64,000 nucleotides of DNA from Eremophila alpestris peregrina (taxonomy: Eukaryota; Chordata; Aves; Passeriformes; Alaudidae). Shown here piece by piece: positions 47,290-58,200 of this stretch (position 1 is its first letter; each line of letters opens with the position of its first letter). Below the pieces are notes generated by a model, which saw nothing but the letters and a program-made list of their open reading frames with translations, was not told the origin of the DNA and made no database searches. The stretch is taken from NCBI GenBank assembly GCA_009792885.1, contig WMCF01000016.1, positions 16,170,685-16,234,684 of the forward strand, in the 5' to 3' direction. The translations under genes and the position numbers were made by a program.

Positions 47290-47622
47290 CGCGGTGCCGG
47301 TCGGTGCCAGCGCCACGCGTGACCCGTCCCCACGGGCGGGGCGCGAAGTTTGGCGGTGACGTAAGGGCGGGGCGGGGCGTGAAAGGGGGCGTGGCCCCGC
47401 GGTCCCGCCCCCCCAAGTTGCCGCGCCGGGCGCGCGGGGCCGCGCCGCGACGGACCGACGGCTCGGCTGGGATCGGCTGGGAGCGCTGGGATCGGCGGGG
47501 ATCGGCTCGGCTCGGCCCGGCTCGGCCCCGGCCCGGCGCGGGAGGGCGGGCGGGAGGGGCGCGCTCCCCCCGAGCGGCGGCCCAGGGCCGCGGCCCCCCG
47601 TTGCGGTCAGAGAGGCGTGCAG
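47290..47622 (+). promoter_or_regulatory. CAMKV: CAMKV CpG-island promoter and candidate noncoding exon 1 (ending 47622)
   Basis: A strongly CpG-rich segment contains an E2F-like TTTGGCGG at 47349-47356 abutting a CRE-type TGACGTAA at 47357-47364, then tandem GC boxes (GGGCGGGGCGGGGCG). A consensus donor GTGCAG|GTGAGC at 47622/47623 follows. The first CAMKV coding exon has an acceptor at 50685-50686, so this donor is the natural partner and implies a 3.06-kb first intron. The CRE fits a neuron-expressed gene. The transcription start is not determined. Confidence 0.6.
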
Positions 47623-50600
47623 GTGAGCGCCGCGCCGGACCGGGGGCGAGGGGGGCCGGGCCCGGCGGGGAGGGCGTTGCTGGCATCTGTCACTGTCTGG
47701 TCCGGGGCTGCCCCCAACTCTGCTCCCGCCCCCGGTAGCCCGGGACGTCCCGACGGGGCCGCGCGTATCCCTGTCCGGTGCGTGCGCGCCCCGACGGCCG
47801 CCCGCCCGCCGCACTGCCCCCGCCGGCATCCCGCGTCCCGCAGACCCCGAGCCCCGACGGGTGCCGTGGGCACGGCGAGCTGCCGGAGCCCGGCTCTCCC
47901 CAGCGCCTCCCCGCTCGCCCCCCCGGGCCGCTGCTGCCCCGGTGCCGCCCCCGTCTCCGCGAGGAGCCCGGAGAACCGCGCCGGCACCGCGGCAGGGGAT
48001 GCTGCCGGGGAGCCTCTCCCGGTGGCCCTGCCGCCGAGCATCCCTTCCCGGACCCCGCACCTCTCTCCCGCAGTCCGCTCCCTTCCCGCTGCCGCAGAGC
48101 ACCGAGCCGGCCAAACGCAGAGCTCCCTGCGGTGCGCGGCCCGGGCTGTCCCTCCGCACGCCCCGGGCCGGGGGCGGTGGGACTCCCCCAGCCCTGTCTG
48201 AGCCCCAGCCCGGCGGCTCCGCGGGCAGCGCTGGGCCGGCCGGCCCCTCCACCTCCCCTCCGCCTCCCGCTGCCTGTCCGCTGCCTGCACTAGCAATATT
48301 TCGGTCCGTCTTAGCCCGGCTGCGTTTTCTGCCTCTCCCCGGTACATCCTTCCCCCGGGACGTGCGGGCGGGATAGAGGGGGAACCCCCCACGGACATGT
48401 CCAGGGCAGCTGCAGGTGGAAGCGGGGCTGGACATGAAATACAAGCCGGTGGCACCTCACGCCGTGGGGCAGAGCTGGGGTTTGGGGGTTGGGGGGCCCC
48501 GCTGGCGAGGGCTGCACGGCTGCGTCATCCCACCGTGCCGTCCCCACCCGGCCACCCACTTCCCCGCTATTGTCTTACACCCGCTGTTGCTTCTGCTCCC
48601 AAATTAGACACTTGGAGGGGGGTGCTGGCTGCGTGCGGGTGCCAGCGCAGCACCGAGCCTTCCCCCCGGCACCCCGGGGAGGGAGCTCTCATCTCTTCGC
48701 CCACCTCTTGCCTGGGTGCCCCTGCCCCGGTGAGGGTGCTCTCACCTCTGGGGTGCAGGTGCTGACCCCAGTGTTGGGCTGGGTGCCAGCCTCCCTTGCA
48801 GGGTATCCCAGGTGTGCTGAGCCCCTTGAAGCCAGCCTGGGGCAGGGGAGGGTGGCAATGCTCAGCCCTGGCAGGATGGGTCCTCACTAAACCAACGAGA
48901 ACTAATTTTATGAGCGCAGATTAGCTGAGTGCTCCCAGAGACAGCAATAAAATCCCGATACATCATCTCACCCGGGTCCCCTTCCTGGCTAATCCTGGCA
49001 CCGTGCCACCAGTGCTGACAGCCTGCCTGCCCACCTGCTGGCCAGCCCTGCCCCTCATGATGGCAGTGAGCCCACTGCCCCTCCAGCAGCTGCCAGGACA
49101 GCTCTCATTCCCCTTGGCCAAGGTACAGTGGCACGGCAGAGCCGGTGTCGTGTGGCATGGGGACACAGAGGTGCCAGGTAGGGCACGTTTGCCGGGAGAG
49201 CTGCTGGGATGAGTCAGGTGTAGGCTGGAAAGCCTCACCCAATCTGGGGCACAAGCAGTGGTGTCCCATGGGTGTTCCGCTTCTCTTTTGGGACTTGGTG
49301 CACGCTGAGCGGGACTGGGGCAGGTGCTCTTACCCTGCGGGCTTCCCTGGCACAACGGTGCCTGGGTGCCTTGCAAGCTGGGAGCACCCATCCTCTGAGC
49401 ATCGCTCCAGCAGGCACCGAGGCAGGTCAGCCCCAAAGGATGGAGGCAGGAGGGAAGCATCCCCCCATTCCCTGGCTCACCGCACTCACGTCCCACCCAG
49501 GTTTGAGTCAATCACCCCAGGGAGCACTTAAGTGCATGCCCTGGGTGCTGCAGGCAGCACGCCTTCCCCCAGGGCCCGCACACCAGGGAGGGGGCTGTGC
49601 ACCTGCAGGTGGGTCGGGTGCTGCCGGGTGCTGCCCGTCCCTGCCCCCTCCAAAGGATGTGCCGCTTTCTGCATCTTCAGCTCCCATTGCCATAGCAACA
49701 GGCTCAGCGCTTGGGTACCCGCTATGCCGGCTCCCGCATCCCGCAGCCATCCTGCCCACAGCCCTTACCACGGGGCCCCGGGCGCTGCCAGCGCGGCACA
49801 GCCAGGCCCGCACTGCACAGCCTGGTGTTTGGGCAGCTTTAGCACTGGGCAATGGGTGCCTCCAGCATCGTGCCAGTTTCCCATCACAGGGTCCCGCTCA
49901 GGCCCATCCAAGAGGGCTGGGGGGGCCCCAGGCAGCTCTGTCATCTTTTGAGCCATCAAAAAATAGTGTCAGCTGAAACTTCCTCCTGGTAACACGGTGG
50001 GAAAGGGGAAAAAATCACTTTATGTGACCAATTTCTTTTTCTGGGAAGCTTCCAAGAAAGATCTGGTTTTGAAGGGTTCCCAACAGGGAAGCAAGGGGCA
50101 AAGCATCCTTCCTAAAGGGCTGGAGAAGCTGGTGCATGCCAAGGCTGGTGTCCTGACCGCTGCCGGTGGCAGGAGGGCTGGCACCTCCAAGCTGCAGTGC
50201 CACCTTCCTGGTGCCAGTCAGGGCTGCTTGGGGATGGGAAGCTGAGACTGGTGTAACCCACTGCACATGTGACAACGTGTGACAGTGCTCTGCCTGGGGA
50301 GGCCCCGTCTGCTGAAATGTTACCGTGGGCAAAACCGGGCTGAGAAACAGCAAAGGATCCGTTCACCTCCACTCGCCTCCCCAGTGGGTGCTCCAAGCAC
50401 TGTGCTATCCCTGACTGCTAATTAATCATTAATAATCCACAAACAGGGGCCAGAGGGGCCAGCCTGTGGCTGTGCTGGCAGCCTGAGCCCAGACAGAGAG
50501 GCTGGATGCCATGGGGATGGATGCACATCGGTGGGGCTGGGCACATGGCGGCTTGCAGCAGCTGCAGAGCACGAGCAGCCGCTGTGCTCAGGTTCCACGT

Positions 50601-50686
50601 TCATTAGCACAGCTTGGGAGGCTCTGCTGTGGCTCCAGGGGGGCCGGCAGTGCCGGGGCACTCACTGCCTCTCCCTGCCCTGCCAG
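47623..50686 (+). other. CAMKV: CAMKV intron 1 (CpG-rich at its 5' end)
   Basis: The first 0.8 kb continues the CpG island and generates long spurious frames on both strands. TAAT-rich islands lie at 48890-48970 and 50405-50450, and a good RFX X-box at 49686-49699. No protein gene was recognised. Confidence 0.55.
49686..49699. promoter_or_regulatory. RFX X-box palindrome
   Basis: ATTGCCATAGCAAC (reverse complement GTTGCTATGGCAAT) is a close match to the X-box palindrome bound by RFX factors. It lies in the predicted first intron of CAMKV. Confidence 0.5.
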
Positions 50687-50700
50687 CACCGGGCCCTGCG

Positions 50701-53700
50701 ATGCCGTTTGGCTGCGTGACGCTGGGAGACAAGAAAGATTATAACCAGCCGTCTGAGGTGACCGACAGATATGACCTGGGCCAGGTCATCAAAACGTGAG
50801 TTGGTCCCTCCACGGCCCCACGGATGCCCTGGGGAACCCCAGCTACCTGTGTGGGCCTCTTGGGGTGCTGAGGAGTGGCACAACACTGTCTGTGGGGGCT
50901 CTGGGGGTGCTGGTCCCCAGCTGGGCTGGGATTGCAGGGTGTATTTTGGGGTGGCTTTACCCTAATTAGTCCCTCTTGCTCATGGGTGCATGGGGGATAT
51001 TCACAGCTAGCTCCAAGGAGGGCAGTGAGCTTTCCCACTGCTGCTGGCTGCAGCTGGGCAGCTCCCTGTATCCCTCCCTCCTCCCCTCAAGATTCGCAGG
51101 GATTGCGGCAATTCCACGATCCTGGTTCCCTCGAGCATTTTGTGAATCAGGAAGGCTCAGCTACAGCAAAGGAAAGGCAGATGTCACTTGGGGGGCAGTG
51201 GAGCACTGCTGCTTCCCTCAACTTTTATTGCCATGCTGAGGAACCTGTTAGGATGTACTCCAAAAAATGAAGCCCTCACAGCCCTTGAGAGCAGCTTGAC
51301 CACAAAATAGGCACCAGAATTTTTTCCATCAACTTCCAAAACACCTGCTTGGAGAGAGCTCAAGCCTGCCAGGGTCATACTGGGTAGCAGTGGGGACCTT
51401 GGTGCTCTCAGATCTCTGCTCCATCCTCTGGGCAATTTGTCCCAAAGCCCACAGGTCACTGTTTCCCTCCACCCAGGGCAGTGGCCGTGAGGATTTCAGC
51501 GCAGCTGGGGGGATTGGAAAGCCAAGTGCCCCCCAGGGGTTCTCCTGCAGCTCCAGCCTGGCCGATGGGCTCAAGCACCATTAATAATAGAACAGAAATG
51601 TTGCAGCTATCGGCACATCTCCCTTTCTTTCTCCCCGACTGCTGCGCTGATGTTAATGTCGGGTGTGCTGCTGTTCCACCTTGGCACGAGTGGCTTTGCA
51701 GTGGGTCTAATCCCTCCTGTCCTGAGGCTTTTTAACCAGCAAATTCTCCCCCTTCCCTATCAATTTGCTTTTCCCATATCAATTGCTTCTCACTGCTAGT
51801 TTTTTCTTCCCCTCCAAAGTAATTTTGAGCCACAGCTTTCTTCCACTTCTGTGGCATCTCCCCTGACTGCCGGGATCTGGGTGAATGCTGGTGGGCCCAG
51901 GGACCACCCAAGCACCCCAGTCTCAGTGGTCCCCAGGAATGGGATGATGTCTGGAGGTACCCTTGCAGGGAGGAGTTCTGTGAAATCTTCCGGGCCAAGG
52001 AGAAGACGACGGGGAAGTTGTACACCTGCAAGAAGTTTCTGAAGCGGGATGGGCGGAAAGTGCGGAAGGCAGCCAAAAACGAGATCATCATCCTCAAAAT
52101 GTGAGTGCTGGGGCTGGAGGGGATCCTCTGCTACTGGGCAAACTGAGAATTCCCACCCATGCCCCTGTCTCTTGGCAGGGTGAAGCACCCCAACATCCTA
52201 CAGCTGGTGGATGTCTACATCACCCGCAAGGAATATTTCATCTTCCTGGAGCTGTAAGTTTGGGAGATTTGGGGGGAGGGGGAGAGGGTGGCCCCACCAG
52301 GGGTGGATCTCGGCAGAGCTGCTGTCTGCAGGGCCACTGGCCGGGAGGTCTTCGACTGGATCCTGGACCAGGGCTACTACTCGGAGAAGGACACCAGCAA
52401 TGTCATCCGACAGGTGCTGGAGGCTGTTGCCTACCTGCACTCACTCAAGATCGTCCACAGAAACCTCAAGGTGGGTGACAGGGGGGTGGGAGCACCCATG
52501 AGTGCTGCCATGCCCCCCATCCTGGCACTCACAGTCCCTGCACCGGCAGCTGGAGAACCTGGTGTACTATAATCGCCTGAAGAACTCCAAGATCGTCATC
52601 AGTGACTTCCACCTGGCCAAGCTGGAGAACGGGCTCATTAAGGAGCCCTGTGGCACCCCCGAGTACCTGGGTGGGTGAGAGCCAGCCGGGTGGGCATGCA
52701 GGGGTGGGCAGTGCTGGTTCCCAGCAGGTCCCTGCTTTTCCTTACCATCCACTCCTTACTGCCTGCTGCTGCACCTCCCATTCCCCATCACCCTGGGGGC
52801 TGATCCTGGGTGCTTCCAGTGGGTGCCTCCCCAGCCCCTCCCACCAGGGCCAGGAGGCAGGTAGCTGGGGACCCCGGGGGATGGTTGCTCTTCTGTCTCT
52901 TGCAGCTCCAGAGGTGGTGGGGCGGCAGCGGTACGGGCGGCCCGTGGACTGCTGGGCCATCGGCGTCATCATGTACATCCTGTGAGTGTGGGGTGAGGGA
53001 CAGGGTAGCTACAAAGGCTCGGGGCTGGGGCCAAACTGAGCCCCCAACCACATTCCCTAGCCTCTCGGGAAACCCCCCTTTCTACGAGGAGGCAGACGAG
53101 GATGACTATGAGAACCACGACAAGAATCTCTTCCGCAAAATCCTGGCTGGGGACTACGAGTTCGACCCGCCGTACTGGGATGACATCTCGCAAGCAGGTG
53201 AGCCCCACACTGGGGGGCACGTGGGGTCCCATGTTGTCCCCTACCAGCACTGACTTCTCCCCCTGTGCCACCAGCTAAGGAGCTGGTGACGCGCCTGATG
53301 GAAGTGGAGCAGGACCAGAGGATCACAGCGGAGGAGGCCATCTCCCATGAGTGGTGAGCAACAGCAGGGTCAGAAGGGGTGCTGTGGGGGCTGGAGGGGG
53401 CTGCTCACCCCTCACTGCCTCTCCAGGATCTCTGGGAATGCTGCCTCTGACAAGAACATCAAGGATGGCGTCTGTGCCCAGATCGAGAAGAACTTCGCCC
53501 GGGCCAAGTGGAAGGTGGGTGTGGGTGTGCCGCGCCTCCGTGTCCCCTCGCAGCCGAGCTCAGTCCTCCACCATGGGGCTATGAGCCTGGTGAGGCTGCC
53601 GGTCCCTGCCCCTCCGCCAGCCCCACACCTCGCCGTGTCTCCCCTGCAGAAAGCCGTGCGAGTGACCACGCTGATGAAACGCCTGCGGGCGCCCGAGCAG

Positions 53701-54162
53701 ACGGAGACGGCGGCAGCCCCGGCAGCGAAACCAGCCCTGTTAGCGGCCGCGGCAGCGGCCAAGGCAGCAACTCCAGCTCCCGCAGCTACCACGGCAGCAA
53801 CTCCGGCCCCGGCAGTGACCACGGCAGCAACTCCGGCCCCGGCAGCGACCACGGCAGCAACTCCGGCCCCGGCAGCGACCACGGCAGCAACTCCGGCCCC
53901 GGCAGCGACTCCGGCCGCGGCTCCGGCTCCCGCCGCCGCGGCCACGGAGCCCGCGGCCACAGAGCCCGCCACCGACACGGCCACGGCCGCAGCCCCGGCC
54001 CCCGCCACGGAATCCGCAGCCCCCGCCGCCAGCACCCCGGAGCCCGCAGCCCCCGGCACGCCGCCTGCGGCCGCGCAGCCCCCGGCCCCCGGCACGCCAG
54101 CCGCCAACACGTGTAACGAGGTCGGGGCCGCCGCCGAGCCCTCCAGTGAGCAGAGCGGCTGA
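50701..54162 (+). CDS. CAMKV: CAMKV, CaM kinase-like vesicle-associated pseudokinase
   Basis: CAMKV is a neuronal, vesicle-associated, calmodulin-binding relative of CaM kinases that lacks catalytic activity and supports dendritic spines. Ten coding exons: 50701-50795 (exon from 50687), 51969-52100, 52179-52253, 52332-52470, 52550-52670, 52906-52981, 53061-53197, 53275-53353, 53427-53514 and 53650-54162; 484 residues. The kinase-like domain spans about residues 24-286. The beta-3 lysine is kept (TCKKF, K53). The catalytic HRD is HRN at 143-145 and DFG is DFH at 166-168, the known pseudokinase substitutions of this family; APE is at 188-190. A basic amphipathic segment WKKAVRVTTLMKRL at 313-326 is the likely calmodulin-binding helix. 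The tail is Ala/Pro/Thr-rich with 30-base tandem repeats. It ends about 1 kb before the TRAIP start codon. Confidence 0.96.
53764..53913 (+). repeat. Five-copy 30-base tandem repeat in the CAMKV C-terminal exon
   Basis: Units 53764-53793, 53794-53823, 53824-53853, 53854-53883 and 53884-53913 are nearly identical (GCAGCAACTCCGGCCCCGGC plus AGCGACCACG). They encode a decapeptide of the AATPAPAATT type at residues 353-402. The first unit is the most diverged, and units 3-4 are identical, indicating recent expansion. Confidence 0.95.
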
Positions 54163-54701
54163 GCGGCCCCCGCGCCCCCTGTACATAGCCCCGGCATGGC
54201 CCCCCCACTCCCGCCTGCGCCCCGTTTTCTACGTGCCCCGCCGGAGAGCCGGCCGCGGGGCAGAGCCCTGCATGGCGCCCGTTCCCCCATGTCCTCCCAG
54301 CTCTCTCAGTCTGTCCCCCGCCGCTGTTTCCCTCCCCCGGGGATGCCCAGAGACGCGGGGCAGCCCCCCTCGGCCGCACGTCCCGCAGCGCTGGGGGGGC
54401 GTCGGGGGGCCCCCGGGAACACGCGTGCATGTGCGGGACCGCAGGCGGGGCCGCGCGGGACGGAGTGGGGTCCGTCCCGGAGACCCCCTCTCCGTCCCGG
54501 GATCCCCGGGGGGGGACACGGGGACCCCCGCCCGGGGGCGGCCACGCGGCCCCCCACGCGATGTGCCTGGAGGACCCCCACTGCCCCCCCCCGAGCCCCC
54601 TCCCCGGTCCCCGCTTCCCCCTTCGCAGCTGCATGCCTGCAGGGCCGGCTCTGCCCGCGGCTGCCGCCGCCGCCCCGCGCCCCGCCGCTGTATCTCTGGC
54701 A

Positions 54702-54707
54702 AATAAA
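54702..54707 (+). terminator. CAMKV polyadenylation signal (AATAAA)
   Basis: A canonical AATAAA lies 540 bases after the CAMKV stop codon, at the end of a GC-rich 3'UTR and about 445 bases before the TRAIP start codon. Confidence 0.8.
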
Positions 54708-54899
54708 GACCCCGCTGAGGACAAACTGAGACAGCACCAGCGCCGCCTGCCCAGTCTCTCTGTGGGGCTGGGGATCTGCTACGCGTGCCGGCAGCACGGG
54801 GCTGAGGGAGACGCGGCACCGCTGCCCGGGCAGCGGGACCCCGTGAGCGCTCGCCGCCGGGAAGAATCCCGGTGCCATGGCCGGGCTCCGTGGGGCACG

Positions 54900-55152
54900 G
54901 GCCGGGCGGGCGGGGCCCGGGGGGCGAGCCCCGCCCACTCATACAAGCCCCGCCCCCTGGAGCCCCGCCCACTCGATCCCGCCGCACCCTTGGCCCCGGC
55001 GCGGGATCCCCTGAGGTCACTTCCGGGGCGGGCCGGAAGCGGCGCGCTCGCGGTCGTGTTTAAACCGCGCAGGGCCGTGCGGCTGCTCTGGCCCCGGGGC
55101 CGCGACCCTCCGGAACCCCCCTTAACCTCCGCCCCGACTCCCCCGCCTCGCC
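54900..55152 (+). promoter_or_regulatory. TRAIP: TRAIP promoter
   Basis: A TATA-less GC-rich promoter has three evenly repeated GC boxes (AGCCCCGCCC at about 54927, 54946 and 54961). Two ETS-type sites lie at CACTTCCGG 55018-55026 and CCGGAAGC 55033-55040. A TTTAAA at 55059-55064 resembles a cell-cycle homology region. This suits a gene expressed in proliferating cells. The start site is probably between the ETS sites and the ATG at 55153. Confidence 0.6.
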
Positions 55153-55250
55153 ATGCCCATCCGCGCACACTGCACCATCTGCTCCGACTTCTTCGACAAC
55201 GAGCGGGACGTGGCGGCCGTGCCGTGCGGCCACACCTTCCACCAAGCCTG
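55153..55250 (+). CDS. TRAIP: TRAIP exon with start codon and first half of RING
   Basis: It encodes MPIRAHCTICSDFFDNERD then VAAVPCGHTFHQA plus two bases of Cys33. The start is fixed by homology; the CCATGC context is acceptable. The donor is GTGAGC. Confidence 0.95.
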
Positions 55251-58200
55251 GTGAGCGCCGGGGCGGGCGGGGGCCGGGCCGGGCCGTGGGGTGTCAGCCA
55301 CGGGCACCTTCTGTGGCCCCGCGGGAAGGCTCTGAGGAGTTCGCGGAGCTGCCGCAGCAGTCCGAGCTGTGCTGATTACACATGTGAACGGGCTGTCCCG
55401 GGAGGTGCTGGAGTCACCGTCCCTGGACGTCTTTAAGAAAAGACTGGATGTGGCACTTGATATGGTGGTGATCGGTCATAGGTTGGACTCGCTGATCTCA
55501 GATCTCCTCCGACCTAATTGATTTTGTGATTCTGTCGCTGTGCTGCCTGCAGGCTCCCTTCTCCGGAAGAGCCAGTGTCACATGGTGTTTGGAGAGAGTG
55601 GTGTTGGATTATGGTGAAGCCGCCCTGGCAATTCCGTGCTTTTCTAGGACGGTGTTGCAAGTGTCTGTGTTGAAAGGAAATGGTTCTTCTGAGGAAATAA
55701 ACTTTGTGTGGGGAGAGGGTAGGCATTTGCTTTTCTGGCTAGCGAGCTTGGAGAGGACCACAGGTGTGATTGTCACTTCTCACTCAGCAGCACTGCTCGG
55801 GCCTGCTCTCTTTCAGCAGCCAGCAGAGCAGGGAGAGCTTCCAAAGGTAACCTGCCAGCTCTAAATCATTACCCTGTTCCCAAAATAAACCTTTCCAGTG
55901 TGACGCGATGGCTTGGTTGCAAAATGCATTAGTGGCTCTCCTGGGGAGCCTGGCAGGTTTGCATTCATCATCCTAGAGCAGAGCCCAGCCTGGTGGCCCT
56001 CACTCCACAGCTCCGTGTTCAGTGGTACCCCTTGGAGCTAACTGGGCTGGGATCTCAGCTGTCACATCCTGATAGAGCAGCTCGTGTGTGGATCCACTCG
56101 CTCCTGCGAAGCTGTGGCTGTTCAAAGCCTGTCTCCCAGAGAGATCTGAGCTCTGCAAAAGCTCTGCCCTGTTAAAGATAAGCTCACATGCTAAATTCAG
56201 CCAGGAATTGTCTTGGAGATGTGGGTGGAGCATGCGTGTGGAACGCTGTGCTCCTGCCAGCCACACCGCTGGACTGAAGGTTTGTGAAGGCTTTAGTGTG
56301 TGATGAGGGGTCAGATCCTGCTGTCTCCTGCTGGGGAGCTGGGGGATGGCCCCTGGAGCAGTGCTCCAGGACTTTTAAGGATTTACTGTATGTTTTCCTT
56401 TTCTTTCTCAGCCTCCTCCAGTGGTTTGACACTGCACCGAGCCGGACATGCCCGCAGTGCAGAAACCAGGTAAAGCCATCCCACCTGTGGCACAGTGCAC
56501 TGCAGTGGAAGAGGAGCTGTGGCCCGGGGTGATGCCAGAAGAAGGCTCAGGGTAAAAAGCAGAGGGACTCTCTGTCACTTGGGACTCCCCAGAGGCTGGG
56601 AGGATGAACTCCCCCACCACAGCCCTTCTGTTTGCAGTGGGCTGAGGGTGCCCGGCCACTGTCGGCACTGCAGCTCCTTTCAAAAGGGGCTCTGGGTTCT
56701 CACAGCTTTTACTTAAGCTGGGTAAGTATTGGCATGATGATAGGAAGGGCTGCAAGGGCTTAATGAGGCCACCTGACTGGTGTTTCTGGCATGCCCAGCC
56801 TGTGCTGTCAGGACAACATGGGCCTTACAACCCCTCCTGGCTTAGCAGTACTCAACCCTCCCTTGAGAAAAGCGATGGCTGGGGAGAGAAGGAAGGATGT
56901 GCTCTGCTTCTGAGATAGGAAGCTGAGGCTTGGGTTTCCATTGGCTTCATTGGGACCTGAACATCTTTGAAGTTCCTTGTGTCACCAGCCTTCATGCTGC
57001 CAGTAGGTCTTGGCACGTAGTGGCTGCAGGAGATGTTTCCTCGCTCTCAGATGTAAATTTTTAGCCAGCTGCAGCTTGGGCTTACTCTGTGTTCATGCTT
57101 CTTTCCTCCTCTCAAGGTCTTGGCCCTTGTTCTTTCCCTGACTTGTTGATTCCCTCTGTTCTTCTCTGCCTCTTACATCTCTGGGTTACCATGGAGTTAT
57201 CGTGAAATAACATCTTATGTGGCAGTAACCATGCAATTAGCTGGTGTCATGACTGTATATAATACTTAAAACACAAAGCTGTAACTGCATGGGGGAGGTG
57301 TGGAGAGCTATCAAATTCAATTACAGCACCTTCTGCCTGCAGAAAGCAGCACATACTTCTGTCTTAGGATTTGGCATCATGTTAGCTCAGCATCAGCTGC
57401 TTGGGGCTGAGCTGCCAGAGAACAGACTGCGCTCGATTCAGAAATGTCTGAATCTTTCTGCTGCAGCTCAGGAGCTTGGCTGGAGTCACACTCCCAGAAA
57501 CTGAGTGGGGGGTCTGCTGCTGTGCTGTTGAGCCAAAGCAGAGCATCACCACTAATGGTGTCAAACACGTGATCTGATTTGCCTTTCATGGCCTTGTCAC
57601 AAGACTGTACCTTCTTCCCCTCCATCTGTCTTCCATATCCGTTGTTTTCATATTTGTGCCCATCAAACTCTTCTGTCTCCTGTGTTTAGGTCAGCAAAAG
57701 ACACATCATCAGTAAGCTGTTTTTTGATGTTACCCTGGAGGAGCAAGCAGCACCGGATGCTGAGACCTTGCAGGTAACTTGACAGAGGACGGAGGGGTTC
57801 TTTCCTCATATGATGCTTCAGCTTCCTGGAAGGGTGGCCTGGCCTGCTGGTCCTCTGCCAGAAGGTGCTACCCAAGCTGGAGCTTGCTGTGCTCATGTTT
57901 CTGACCTGAAGCATATCACTCTCTGTGGTGATTTAGCATTCCCCCTGACCAAATCCCATGTGATGACTCAAGGAGCCTTCTCTACTTCCTGCTCTTCCTT
58001 CTGCTTCTCGCTTTACCTGGAAACCTCCTGGAATAGCATCACATCGGACTGCTGTTCCTCCCTTGGGAATGAGGGTACAGAGCTGTTCCCAAAGGCAGGA
58101 GAAGGGAACTCCCAGATGCAGTGAATTGCTGCTGGTATCAGTGGCTTGGCTGTGTGTGGGCCCTGCTAACCCCTCTGGAAAGAGGGGGCTGTTGGAGGAA

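Noticed and set aside
47161..48455. Long minus-strand open frames (427 and 282 codons) in the 47-48 kb CpG island
   Set aside because: GC-rich islands lack stop codons by composition. The translations are low-complexity Arg/Gly/Ala/Pro with no family resemblance, and they overlap in different frames.
53412..55020. Minus-strand open frames of 263-312 codons opposite the CAMKV tail and TRAIP promoter
   Set aside because: They are antisense images of the CAMKV alanine/proline repeats and of GC-rich 3'UTR, while the plus-strand exon is firmly supported by homology and splice phase.
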